Shown one piece after another: positions 43,645 through 52,862 of a stretch of 64,000 nt of DNA. The DNA is from G965202915 sp965205955. Lineage in GTDB: Bacteria; Pseudomonadota; Gammaproteobacteria; Eutrophobiales; Eutrophobiaceae. Numbering within the stretch: position 1 is the stretch's first letter; each line of letters starts with the position of its first letter. The position numbers and the translations under genes were made by a program. The stretch is taken from positions 2,046,001-2,110,000 of the forward strand of contig OZ242192.1 in NCBI GenBank assembly GCA_965205955.1, in the 5' to 3' direction. The notes beneath the pieces were generated by a model. The model worked only from the letters and a program-made list of their open reading frames with translations. It had not been told where the DNA came from and ran no database searches.

Positions 43645-45546
43645 TCAAGCCATTTTCACCCGTTTATTCCCGCTCTCCGGGTGCGCCAGATGCTTGCGGA
43701 TACGGTCAAGCAATCCTTCTTTATTCAAACCGGCGTCATTCAACATATCGTCACGGGAACCATGCTGAATCAGTCTGTCCGGCAGACCATAATGAATCAC
43801 CGGCCGGACAACATTGTGCCGGGCCAGCGCCTCGCTGACAGCGGCGCCGGCGCCGCCCTCAATAACATTTTCTTCGATGGTAACCAATACATCATGACTG
43901 GCCGCCATTTCCAGGATCATATCTACGTCTATAGGTTTGACAAAACGCATATTCACGACCGTTGCATCAATGACTTCGGAAACTTGCAGCGCCACTTCAA
44001 GCATTACACCAAAAGACAGTATTGCGACACCCTGCCCTTTTCTTCTACGCTCCGCCTTGCCAATCGGGATCAGCGTCATTTCTTTATTTATTTTGACACC
44101 CGGCCCGGCGCCTCGGGGATAGCGCACCGATGCAGGCTGATCGAGGCTAAAACCAGTATATAACATCTGCCGGCATTCATTTTCATCGGCAGGAACCATG
44201 ATAACTATATTGGGCAAACAGCGCATAAAGCTGAGGTCATAGCCGCCATTATGTGTAGGTCCATCCGCACCCACCAGCCCGGCGCGATCAATGGCAAATA
44301 AAACCGGCAGATTTTGCAGAATCACGTCATGCACGAGTTGGTCATAGGCACGCTGTAAAAAAGTAGCATAAATTGCTACAACCGGCTTTAAACCGTCACA
44401 GGCCATGCCTGCCGCCACCGTCACGCTATGCTGTTCGGCAATAGCGACATCAAAATAACGATCCGGATATTCCTGCTCAAACCGAACCAGGCCGGAACCT
44501 TCCCGCATTGCAGGGGTAATCGCAACCAAACGATCATCCTTGGCCGCCATATCACAAACCCAGTCACCGAATACCTTGCTATAGGTGGGATCTAAGGGCT
44601 TTTTTCGAGAGGCAATAATACCTGTATCGGGATCGAAAGGGGTAACACCGTGATAGGTAACCGGGTCTTCTTCAGCCAGAAAATATCCCTTGCCTTTCTG
44701 GGTGATCACATGCAAAAACTGCGGGCCTTCCAGCTCTTTTATATTTTTCAATGTTTTCAGCAAGACAGGTAAATCATGCCCGTTTATCGGGCCAATGTAA
44801 TTAAAACCAAATTCCTCGAATAAGGTTCCGGGGACAATCAAACCCTTTACGTGTTCTTCCGTCCGCTTTGCGATCTCCAATGCGCTGGGGATGCCGGCTA
44901 ATACTTTTTTCCCGCTCTTGCGCACGAGCGAATAGATCCTGCTGGAAATCAGGCGGGCAAAATTATTCGATAGCGCGCCGACATTCGGGGATATCGACAT
45001 ATTGTTATCATTTAAAATCACGAGCAAATTGCTGTGCAGAGCGCCGGCATGATTCAATGCCTCGAATGCCATGCCGGCAGTCATCCCGCCATCACCAATG
45101 ACGGCGACAATGCTGCGGCGGCTGCCGGATTGTTTCGCCGCAATCGCCATCCCCAATGCTGCGCTAATGGAGGTGCTTGAATGTCCTACGCCAAAGGTGT
45201 CGTATTCGCTTTCCTCTCGCTTGGGAAAAGGGGCAAGCCCTTTCCATTTCCTTATGGAATGTAGTTCATCTTTTCTGCCGCTTAGGATCTTATGGATATA
45301 TGCCTGGTGACCGACGTCCCAGACCAGGCGATCTTCAGGGGTGTTATAAAGATAATGCAGCGCCACCGTTAACTCTGCAGCGCCCATGCTTGCGGCAAAA
45401 TGACCGCCACTCTTGCTTACCGAATGCAACAGAAACGAGCGCAACTCCTCTACCAGAGTCTCGAGCTGACTCTCGGTAAGCAGCCGCAAATCGGCAGGTG
45501 AATTAATCTGATCCAGTAACGGCATCCCGATGCGGTCTTCCATCAT
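43645..45546 (-). CDS. dxs: 1-deoxy-D-xylulose-5-phosphate synthase
   Basis: About 633 residues from the ATG pair at 45546/45543, with GGAG just upstream; a TTG at 45555 is an unlikely earlier start. A thiamine-diphosphate enzyme that joins pyruvate and glyceraldehyde-3-phosphate, the first step of MEP isoprenoid synthesis. Signatures are PLLDQINSPADLRLL, SKSGGHFAASMGAAELTVAL, GDGGMTAGMAFEALNHAG and NVIEGGAGAAVSEAL. Monocistronic as far as can be seen. Confidence 0.97.
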   Translation of the reverse strand: MMEDRIGMPLLDQINSPADLRLLTESQLETLVEELRSFLLHSVSKSGGHFAASMGAAELTVALHYLYNTPEDRLVWDVGHQAYIHKILSGRKDELHSIRKWKGLAPFPKREESEYDTFGVGHSSTSISAALGMAIAAKQSGSRRSIVAVIGDGGMTAGMAFEALNHAGALHSNLLVILNDNNMSISPNVGALSNNFARLISSRIYSLVRKSGKKVLAGIPSALEIAKRTEEHVKGLIVPGTLFEEFGFNYIGPINGHDLPVLLKTLKNIKELEGPQFLHVITQKGKGYFLAEEDPVTYHGVTPFDPDTGIIASRKKPLDPTYSKVFGDWVCDMAAKDDRLVAITPAMREGSGLVRFEQEYPDRYFDVAIAEQHSVTVAAGMACDGLKPVVAIYATFLQRAYDQLVHDVILQNLPVLFAIDRAGLVGADGPTHNGGYDLSFMRCLPNIVIMVPADENECRQMLYTGFSLDQPASVRYPRGAGPGVKINKEMTLIPIGKAERRRKGQGVAILSFGVMLEVALQVSEVIDATVVNMRFVKPIDVDMILEMAASHDVLVTIEENVIEGGAGAAVSEALARHNVVRPVIHYGLPDRLIQHGSRDDMLNDAGLNKEGLLDRIRKHLAHPESGNKRVKMA

Positions 45547-45811
45547 TTTCTCCAATTCATGCTATTATGCTATCCTCAGCCACTGCCGGATGATTTTCTG
45601 CCGGATAACCATACAAGAAAATTGCTTTATCTGTAAACTCAAAAATAGAAACTGGCATATTATCGGTATTTGGGCTACAATTGGTGTGAAATATGCGGAT
45701 ATATTTTATATTATGGTCTATATTTAGTATATTGATATGAATTTTTTGCTATATTTTGGGATAGATTCCGATCATACTTAGCAGTTGCTATTATAATACC
45801 GGATTATTGAT

Positions 45812-47689
45812 ATGATTTACCTGTTTAGAAAAAAGCCTGCGATGATAGGCTCCCTTTGTGTTTTTCTGTTTTTTGCCATCCATTCCACGTCATTCGCCGA
45901 TCTGGATTCCGCCCATGATGCATTTGGACGAGGTGATTACGATACGGCCCTCAAAGAGTTTCTCATACTTGCCGAAGAGGATAATGAAACGGCTCAAAGC
46001 TATCTCGGTTATATGTATCATGTCGGCAAAGGGGTGCAGCAAAACCATCACAAGGCGGTACAGTGGTATCGCAAAGCCGCATTGCAGGGCAATAAAGACG
46101 CGCAATATAATCTTGGGGTTGCCTACACCTTTGGTGAAGGGATTGACCGGGACCCGACCAAGGCGGTGGGCTGGTATGAACGGGCGGCGGAACAGGGGCA
46201 TGTCGTTTCCCAGTTTAGTCTGGGGATTTCATATTTGAATGGCGAGGGCGTGGCGCAAAACTTGGCGACCGCCGCCCAGTGGTTCAAAAAAGCGGCCAAT
46301 CAAGGTCATGCTCAGGCGCAGGTGTATCTGGGCAATATGTATTACTTTGGCAACGGTGTTCGGCAGAATGTTGGCCAGGCAATCAAATGGTTCCGCGACT
46401 CGGCAAATAGTAGCAATGCCGCTGCCCAATACAACCTGGGGCTGATCCATCTATCAGGGAGAGGTCTTGACCAGAATTATAACGAGGCCCGGAAATGGTT
46501 TGGTTTAGCCGCCGACCAGGGCTATGACCCCGCTCGAAATGCGCTGCTTGCACTGGAACAGTCCCTTGGCACAGAGACCTTTGCAATTCAACGTGAAACA
46601 GTAACGCCAATTCAGCGTGAGGAAGTAACGCCAATTCGGCCTGAGGAAGTGACCTCAATTCAAGATGAGGAAATCCGGGCTGAAGGAATGGTCTCAATGC
46701 AGGCTGAGGAAGCAATACCAATTCGGCCTGGGGAAGTAACCTCAATTCAAGATGAGGAGATCCGGGCTGAAGAAATGGTCTCAATGCGGGCTGAGGAAGT
46801 TCAGGCTGAGAAAATGGCCTCAAGGCGGGCTGAGAAAATAGATGAGCAAAGATCGTATGGCGGTTTATTTGGTCTGCTTTTCAGCAAAACGTTTGCCAAT
46901 GGATCTTCGGAGCGAGATACTTCGTTCGATCAGGCGGAAGAAATCCAGCCTGAAGGAATAACCTCAATATGGGCGGAAGAAATCCAGACTGAAGAAATAG
47001 CCTCAAGGCGGGCGGAAGAAATCCAGGCGGAAGAAATGGCCTCAATGCGGGCGGAAGAAATCCAGGCGGAAGAAATGGCCTCAATGCGGGCGGAAGAAAT
47101 CCAGGCGGAAGAAATGGCCTCAATGCGGGCGGAAGAAATCCAAGCGGAAGAAATGGCCTCAATGCGGGCGGAAGAAATTCAGGTAGCCGCAGTCGATGAA
47201 TCGCCGGAAGGATCCGATGCGCTCCGTGAAAGTATTCAAATGGAATCAGCGCTTGGAGGCACTAGCATCGCTGCGGCTCAGGCGGTCTTTGCCAAGGGTA
47301 ATTATGCGGAGGCTTTCAGCAGCTTTGAGCAACTTGCGTTGAACGGGGATAAAGACGCCCAGGCACAGCTTGGGTTGATGTACTACGTTGGAAAGGGTGT
47401 TGAAAAGGATCTCAATCTTGCCTATGAATGGTATTTAAAATCGGCCCAGCAAAATAATATCGATGCGCAATTCAGCCTTGGCAATATGAACTTGATCGGG
47501 GAAGGAACAGAACAGGATTACGATCTTGCCGAAAAATGGTACTCCAGGGCTGCCGATCAAGGCCATATTGGCGCCAAACATAATCTGAAGAATATCCAGA
47601 AGCTGCGCTCCCAATTTGGAACAAAGACAAGCACGGGTTCAACGAAGGAAAATGAGGCAGCGGGATTTGAAAAAATCTTCAGCGAATGA
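45812..47689 (+). CDS. Secreted SEL1-repeat protein with internal 13-residue repeat linker
   Basis: 625 residues. A signal peptide (SLCVFLFFAIHSTSFAD) is followed by an entry helix pair (SAHDAFGRGDYDTALKEF) and five SEL1 repeats (for example YLGYMYHVGKGVQQNHHKAV), a Glu-rich linker of about 215 residues (255-469), then a second entry pair (AAQAVFAKGNYAEAFSSF) and two SEL1 repeats. The linker contains six tandem copies of AEEIQAEEMASMR or variants, and older degenerate copies before a short hydrophobic insert (GGLFGLLFSKTF). SEL1 domains are protein-interaction scaffolds; here in the periplasm. The two similar halves suggest internal duplication. No ribosome-binding site is evident. The upstream 250 bases are very AT-rich. 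Confidence 0.88.
   Translation: MIYLFRKKPAMIGSLCVFLFFAIHSTSFADLDSAHDAFGRGDYDTALKEFLILAEEDNETAQSYLGYMYHVGKGVQQNHHKAVQWYRKAALQGNKDAQYNLGVAYTFGEGIDRDPTKAVGWYERAAEQGHVVSQFSLGISYLNGEGVAQNLATAAQWFKKAANQGHAQAQVYLGNMYYFGNGVRQNVGQAIKWFRDSANSSNAAAQYNLGLIHLSGRGLDQNYNEARKWFGLAADQGYDPARNALLALEQSLGTETFAIQRETVTPIQREEVTPIRPEEVTSIQDEEIRAEGMVSMQAEEAIPIRPGEVTSIQDEEIRAEEMVSMRAEEVQAEKMASRRAEKIDEQRSYGGLFGLLFSKTFANGSSERDTSFDQAEEIQPEGITSIWAEEIQTEEIASRRAEEIQAEEMASMRAEEIQAEEMASMRAEEIQAEEMASMRAEEIQAEEMASMRAEEIQVAAVDESPEGSDALRESIQMESALGGTSIAAAQAVFAKGNYAEAFSSFEQLALNGDKDAQAQLGLMYYVGKGVEKDLNLAYEWYLKSAQQNNIDAQFSLGNMNLIGEGTEQDYDLAEKWYSRAADQGHIGAKHNLKNIQKLRSQFGTKTSTGSTKENEAAGFEKIFSE
46934..47181 (+). repeat. Coding 39-bp tandem repeat (minisatellite)
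   Basis: Six 39-base units in tandem starting at 46934, 46973, 47012, 47051, 47090 and 47129, plus a partial seventh. Units three to six are nearly identical; the first two are more diverged. The unit length is a multiple of three, so gain or loss of units keeps the reading frame. There are no spacers, so this is not a CRISPR array. Confidence 0.95.
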
Positions 47690-47694
47690 AGCGG

Positions 47695-48987
47695 TTATTC
47701 AAAAGGATTATTCAGTATGATCGTTTCAGCACGATCGGGCCCGGTGGAAATGATATCGATGGGTAGCCCGCTGATTTCGGAGATCCGCGCGAGATATTTT
47801 CTTGCATTATCCGGCAATTGTTCACGTTCTGTCATACCCGCCGTTGATTTCTGCCAACCGGGAATTTCTTCATAAACCGGTTCACACTGCTCAAGCGCTG
47901 AGGTATTTGTCATCGGAATTTCTTTCTCTATTCCGTTACGGCGATAGGCAACACAAATCTTTATGGTCTCGACTTCGTCAAGCACATCCAGTTTTGTCAC
48001 GCATAATCCAGTCAGGCTATTCAGCTGCCTTGAACGTTTGAGCCAAACGGCATCAAACCAGCCACAGCGGCGAGGCCGGCCTGTAGTTGCGCCAAATTCA
48101 CAACCTTTTTCAGCCAGGTGCCTGCCGGTTTCATTATGCAATTCGGTTGGAAAAGGGCCTGAGCCGACCCGGGTGGTATAAGCCTTGGTAATACCCAGCA
48201 CATAATCAAAACGCCCCGGGCCAAAACCGGAGCCGGTTGATGCGCTGGCCGCCGTAGTGTTCGATGAGGTAACAAATGGGTACGTGCCATGATCAATGTC
48301 CAGACAAGTGCCCTGTGCGCCTTCAAACAGGATATTCTCTCCCCGTTTATGAATTTGCTCCAGTCGTTCGGCCACATCATCAACCATCGATTTTAATTCA
48401 TCAGAAAAATAATGCAGCTGCTCCAGCAAGGAAGCATATTCTATTACGTTGCTGTGAAAATAATTGCGCAATAGAAAATTATAATAATCCAGATTCTCTT
48501 CCAGTTTTTCAGTGAGTTGATTTTCATGATAAAGATCGCTTACTCTCAATGCCCGCCTGGCTACCTTATCTTCATAGGCCGGGCCTATGCCCTTGCCTGT
48601 CGTACCAATGGCTCTTTCGGCTCTGGCTTTTTCACGCGCCTGATCGAGCGCAACATGATAGGGAAGGATCAATACGCAGGCCTCGCTGATGCGAACTGAT
48701 TTTCTCGCCTGCACGCCGCTGTTTTCCAGCATGTTGAGCTCTTCGATTAATGCTTCCGGACTCAAGACCACACCGTTGCCAATTAAACATTCGACTCCCT
48801 CATGCAGGATCCCGGAAGGTATGAGATGCAGGATGGTTTTAGTACCGCCAATAACAACCGTGTGACCGGCATTATGCCCGCCCTGAAACCGCGCCACCGC
48901 TGATGCGTGTTTGGTTAATAAATCAACAATTTTCCCTTTGCCTTCATCTCCCCACTGCGTCCCCAATACAATTACATTTTTCGCCAT
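47695..48987 (-). CDS. purA: Adenylosuccinate synthase
   Basis: 430 residues, the normal length. It makes adenylosuccinate from IMP and aspartate with GTP. Signatures are VLGTQWGDEGKGKIVD, RFQGGHNAGHTV, GTTGKGIGPAYEDK and GRPRRCGWFDAVWL. It lies 8 bases downstream of hisZ, as in many gammaproteobacteria, and converges with the SEL1 gene with 5 bases between stops. Confidence 0.98.
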   Translation of the reverse strand: MAKNVIVLGTQWGDEGKGKIVDLLTKHASAVARFQGGHNAGHTVVIGGTKTILHLIPSGILHEGVECLIGNGVVLSPEALIEELNMLENSGVQARKSVRISEACVLILPYHVALDQAREKARAERAIGTTGKGIGPAYEDKVARRALRVSDLYHENQLTEKLEENLDYYNFLLRNYFHSNVIEYASLLEQLHYFSDELKSMVDDVAERLEQIHKRGENILFEGAQGTCLDIDHGTYPFVTSSNTTAASASTGSGFGPGRFDYVLGITKAYTTRVGSGPFPTELHNETGRHLAEKGCEFGATTGRPRRCGWFDAVWLKRSRQLNSLTGLCVTKLDVLDEVETIKICVAYRRNGIEKEIPMTNTSALEQCEPVYEEIPGWQKSTAGMTEREQLPDNARKYLARISEISGLPIDIISTGPDRAETIILNNPFE

Positions 48988-48995
48988 GGTTATAG

Positions 48996-50180
48996 TTATT
49001 GTATGTTTACTACTTGCCAGCTATTACCCCGGTTTTGCAGCATGCGCGAACATTGCATATCCTGCGCACCGCCATTTTGGCCCGGCAATTCACAAATTAC
49101 CGACTCGCCCTGACTCCTCAATACATTAATTTTCTCAATCAGTTTTTGGTCCTTGGAATAAGGAGCAAAGATCCTATCAGGTTTATCGGTATTGCTCGCC
49201 TGTAATGTCAGTAATTCTTTAATGTCGGCACTGAAACCGGTAGCCGGCCTGGCCCGGCCAAAAGCGGCGCCAATATCGTCATAGCGACCGCCAAATGCAA
49301 TCCCCTGCCCCTGACCAGGGCTGTATGCAGTAAAAATCATTCCAGTATGATAGTGGTATCCCCTGAGTTCCGCCAAATCATAATTTACCGTTACTGTATC
49401 GGTATACCGATCTACCATTTCTGTAACTTGTTCCAGCTCATCCAGAAAATCAAGCACTACGCCGAAATTTTTTCCAATCGTTTCCCGTGCTCTTCCCAAA
49501 ACATCTTTGCCACCATTCAGAGTGATCAGATTGATGAATAGATCGGCAACTTTGGCATCCGTTCTCCACCCGCCAAACATCTGCTCCAGCTCAGTAGCGG
49601 CCTTTCTTTGCAAGGCATCAAAAAGCAGCGCCTGCTGCCCGCTATCCAAAGCGGAAAAATTTATCAAGGATTGATAGAGCCCGGCATGACTAATCTCAAT
49701 ATGGAGATCTTTGATATTGGCCAGCTTCATTGTTTCCAGTAGCAGCGACAATATTTCCGCATCACTTGCCACACCGGAGTGGCCGTAAAGTTCCGCTCCC
49801 ACTTGCAATAATGATCGACCGTCTCCGGGGGTACCTGGCCGAGCATGCAATATGGGCCCAAGATAGCACAACCGGGTCGGCACATCCCGCTTCAGTATAT
49901 GCGCATCAATCCGGGCCACTTGTGGTGTCATATCAGCCCGAATACCCATCATGCGCCCGCTTAACTGATCGGTAAGTTTAAATGTCTGCAGATCCAAATC
50001 TTCCCCCGTGCCCGTCAATAAGGATTCAAGGAACTCGATCATCGGCGGGACCACGAGCTCATAACCCCAACTGGTATAGAGATCTATAGCATCCCTGCAT
50101 AATCGTTCAAGATTCGCTGCTCTTGGAGGAAGGATTTCTTCAATGCCCTCGGGTAACAACCATCGATTCTCGGCAGGCAT
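48996..50180 (-). CDS. hisZ: ATP phosphoribosyltransferase regulatory subunit
   Basis: 394 residues. A class II histidyl-tRNA synthetase-like protein that activates the short form of HisG in histidine synthesis. Signatures are LPEGIEEILPPRAANLERL, IRADMTPQVARIDAH, GRSLLQVGAELYG and FGGRYDDIGAAFGRARPATG. The presence of hisZ implies a short-form hisG elsewhere and argues against an enteric host. It lies between a DUF2065 gene and purA. Confidence 0.96.
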   Translation of the reverse strand: MPAENRWLLPEGIEEILPPRAANLERLCRDAIDLYTSWGYELVVPPMIEFLESLLTGTGEDLDLQTFKLTDQLSGRMMGIRADMTPQVARIDAHILKRDVPTRLCYLGPILHARPGTPGDGRSLLQVGAELYGHSGVASDAEILSLLLETMKLANIKDLHIEISHAGLYQSLINFSALDSGQQALLFDALQRKAATELEQMFGGWRTDAKVADLFINLITLNGGKDVLGRARETIGKNFGVVLDFLDELEQVTEMVDRYTDTVTVNYDLAELRGYHYHTGMIFTAYSPGQGQGIAFGGRYDDIGAAFGRARPATGFSADIKELLTLQASNTDKPDRIFAPYSKDQKLIEKINVLRSQGESVICELPGQNGGAQDMQCSRMLQNRGNSWQVVNIQ

Positions 50181-50183
50181 AGG

Positions 50184-50369
50184 CTATCTGATCAAATACA
50201 GCAATACGACACCAAGTAACATGCTGGTTATCCCTGCAAAACGCAATGTTTTATTGTCCATTTTAGTAGCCATAATGAATATTTTTTTCATTCCCTCAGG
50301 ATTAATAAATGGCATGATCCCTTCAATCACCAACACCAGGGAAAAAGCGGTAAGCAGATCATCCCACAT
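50184..50369 (-). CDS. DUF2065 (YjeT-like) membrane protein
   Basis: 61 residues from the ATG at 50369; the longer open frame to 50429 is not supported. Two membrane segments flank a short loop: LLTAFSLVLVIEGIMPFINP and GITSMLLGVVLLYLI. It matches the small DUF2065 family, which is regularly found between hflC and purA. Function unknown. Confidence 0.88.
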   Translation of the reverse strand: MWDDLLTAFSLVLVIEGIMPFINPEGMKKIFIMATKMDNKTLRFAGITSMLLGVVLLYLIR

Positions 50370-50473
50370 AAGATATCGGCACCTTAAATTAAATTGAGAT
50401 CCCTGTTTGCCGAAACGGTAAATAGCCAAGTGATCTTCGGGCTCAAGCCATGCTCAAAACCTGAAGTCTTTAA

Positions 50474-51340
50474 TTACTTGCCTCGTTGATTGTTGAAGTA
50501 CTTGAAGAAATCAGAATCGGGATCGAGCAGTAAAACATCATTGCCTTGATTGAAACTATTTTGATATGCGTTAAGGCTCCGGTACAGCGAATAGAACTCT
50601 TCATCTTTTTCATATGCCACAGCATAAATCTCCGTGGCCTGCGCATCACCATCACCACGGATCTTTTCGGAATCACGATATGCTTCGGCAAGTATCACTT
50701 CACGCTCCCGATCGGTTTCCGCCTTAATTACCGCAGCCGCTTCCCTGCCTCTGGCACGAAAATCCTTGGCCACCCGAACACGTTCCGAACGCATGCGCTT
50801 ATAGACATCATCACTGACTTCATCGGGCAAATCGATTCGTTTGGTGCGCACATCCACGATTTCAATGCCATAGCGCTTTTTAAGCTGATCAGATGTCTTG
50901 GTAACGATCTCGAGAATCTCATCACGTTCACCGGCAACCACCTCCTGGACGGTTCGCTTGCCAAACTCATCCCGTAAGGCCTGATCCAGATTTTGCGATA
51001 TCAATTCGCTCTTCGCATACTCTATATCACCACCGTTGCTGGCCACATAAAATTTATCCACATCGGCTATACGCCACTTGGCATAGTAGTCAACAATTAC
51101 ATATTTCTTCTCGGAAGTGAGGAAACGCTGCGGAGCCTGATCCAGGTTGAGCAGACGATTTTCGAAATTTAGTCTGGTATTCACGACAGGGATCATAATA
51201 TGCAGGCCAGGCTTATAATCCGATATCTGTATTTCCTTGAATTTAAAGACTATAGCCTGCTGCCATTCCTTGACCTGAAATATAGAAAGCGATGCTACTA
51301 TCAGTGCGGGAATAAGTATAAATAGAATTCTGGCGGCCAT
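50474..51340 (-). CDS. hflC: Protease modulator HflC
   Basis: 288 residues. A membrane anchor at the N-terminus (ILFILIPALIVASLSIF) is followed by an SPFH/prohibitin domain (VVNTRLNFENRLLNL, DVRTKRIDLPDEV) and a coiled-coil (ARGREAAAVIKAETDRE). With HflK it forms the periplasmic cage that regulates FtsH. It starts 3 bases after hflK. Confidence 0.97.
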   Translation of the reverse strand: MAARILFILIPALIVASLSIFQVKEWQQAIVFKFKEIQISDYKPGLHIMIPVVNTRLNFENRLLNLDQAPQRFLTSEKKYVIVDYYAKWRIADVDKFYVASNGGDIEYAKSELISQNLDQALRDEFGKRTVQEVVAGERDEILEIVTKTSDQLKKRYGIEIVDVRTKRIDLPDEVSDDVYKRMRSERVRVAKDFRARGREAAAVIKAETDREREVILAEAYRDSEKIRGDGDAQATEIYAVAYEKDEEFYSLYRSLNAYQNSFNQGNDVLLLDPDSDFFKYFNNQRGK

Positions 51341-51343
51341 GAC

Positions 51344-52483
51344 TCAGCGTTCTCCCCGGTTTCTTTGATTCAGCTGGCCCTGGCCACCGGGTGGCTGATT
51401 CGTCTGGGAAGGGATAAATTTATTGACGGAATCCAATGTGCGTTCCTCCCTTTTATTTCTCATTAATTGATCTATAGGCAAATACATCAGGCTGTTGCCT
51501 CCTTCATTATCAATAAAAACTTTATTGGTATTTTTGAAAACACCCTCGATCGCATCCAGATACAGTCTTTCCCTGGTTACGTTTGGAGCGCGCTGATACT
51601 CAACCAATAACTGCTCAAATCGGTTCGCTTCCCCATCAGCCTTGGCAATTACCCTGGCTTTGTACCCTATTGCTTCCTGATTTATTCGCTCAGCGTTGCC
51701 ACGGGCAACCGGAATCACGTCACTTTGATAGGCCCGCGCCTCATTCACATATCTTTGCCTGTCTTCCCGCGCCTTTATAGCATCATCGAATGCATCCTTG
51801 ACCTGCTCAGGCGGCTTGGCGTCTTGCGTTTCAACACTTTCTATAAGAATGCCAATTTTATAATCCTCATCCAATACCTGTGTTATCAACTCGCGCTGCC
51901 TTTCGGCAATTTCCGCCCGGCCTTCGGTTAACACAAAATCGAGTTTGCTTTTGCCAATAACCTCGCGAACAACGCTTTCGATAACCTGCCTCAATGTATC
52001 CTCGGGCATTTTTACATTAAATAGAAAGTTTCTCGGGTCATCCTTAATCTTCCACTTGACCGCTACTTCGACATCGACAATATTTTCATCTTGCGTCAGC
52101 ATGGTTGCCCTGTGCGTCATCCGCTGTACCTTTCCTACATTGACCACTATAACTTCTTCAATCGGCCTCGGAAAACGGATGCTCAAGCCGGGCTTTATAG
52201 TAGTGATATATTTGCCAAAGCGTAGCACCGCACCCCGCTCTTGCTGATCAACGACATATACCATTCCATAGGAAAGCCACGCTCCCAGCAGAACAAGCCC
52301 TAACAGCCAAAGAAACATAGGAGGATTGCCACCGCTCATCTTTCTGGAACGATTGCCGAATATTCCAAAAATTCCCTTTTGCATTTTTTTTATGATTTCA
52401 TCCAGATCAGGCGGAGTATCGCCGCCCTTGTCATTCCAGGGATTCTTGCCCTGATTTCCCTCAGGGGGTTCATTCCAGCCCAT
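51344..52483 (-). CDS. hflK: Protease modulator HflK
   Basis: 379 residues. A Gly/Pro-rich cytoplasmic N-terminus (MGWNEPPEGNQGKNPWNDKG), one membrane segment (PMFLWLLGLVLLGAWLSYG) and an SPFH domain (VVDQQERGAVLRFGKY). It pairs with HflC. The gene usually found between hfq and hflK, hflX, is absent: only 76 bases separate hflK from hfq. Confidence 0.97.
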   Translation of the reverse strand: MGWNEPPEGNQGKNPWNDKGGDTPPDLDEIIKKMQKGIFGIFGNRSRKMSGGNPPMFLWLLGLVLLGAWLSYGMVYVVDQQERGAVLRFGKYITTIKPGLSIRFPRPIEEVIVVNVGKVQRMTHRATMLTQDENIVDVEVAVKWKIKDDPRNFLFNVKMPEDTLRQVIESVVREVIGKSKLDFVLTEGRAEIAERQRELITQVLDEDYKIGILIESVETQDAKPPEQVKDAFDDAIKAREDRQRYVNEARAYQSDVIPVARGNAERINQEAIGYKARVIAKADGEANRFEQLLVEYQRAPNVTRERLYLDAIEGVFKNTNKVFIDNEGGNSLMYLPIDQLMRNKREERTLDSVNKFIPSQTNQPPGGQGQLNQRNRGER

Positions 52484-52559
52484 TCAATATATCTCCTTGA
52501 AAATTAGAGGTTTTCCGGTCTTCATACAACGCCATCTTACACAATGAACAGGACGCTTT

Positions 52560-52799
52560 CTACTCATCAAAATCTTCTTCCATACTGGGCCGTTTAATGT
52601 TACGCGAGGGAACTATAGTCGATATCGCATGCTTATACACAAGCTGGCTTACCGAATTTTTCAGCAGGATGACATATTGATCAAACGATTCAATCTGCCC
52701 TTGTAACTTGATGCCATTCACAAGAAAGACAGAGACGGATACCCGCTCCTTGCGCAATGCATTCAGAAAAGGATCCTGCAACGAGTGGCCCTTAACCAT
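52560..52799 (-). CDS. hfq: RNA chaperone Hfq
   Basis: 79 residues. The Sm core is intact: SLQDPFLNALRKERVSVSVF, LVNGIKLQGQIESFDQYVIL and the Sm2 motif YKHAISTIVPSR. A short acidic tail follows. It binds small RNAs and mRNAs. It lies 63 bases after miaA, in the conserved order miaA-hfq. Confidence 0.98.
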   Translation of the reverse strand: MVKGHSLQDPFLNALRKERVSVSVFLVNGIKLQGQIESFDQYVILLKNSVSQLVYKHAISTIVPSRNIKRPSMEEDFDE

Positions 52800-52862
52800 A
52801 TAAGATATTCTCCATTTTATCTGCTTTTATTATTTTTAACTAGATATTATATTTATTCTCTA

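Noticed and set aside
46934..47181. Regular 39-bp repeats that could suggest a CRISPR array
   Set aside because: Units are directly adjacent with no spacers and lie in frame within the SEL1 coding sequence; no cas genes are near.
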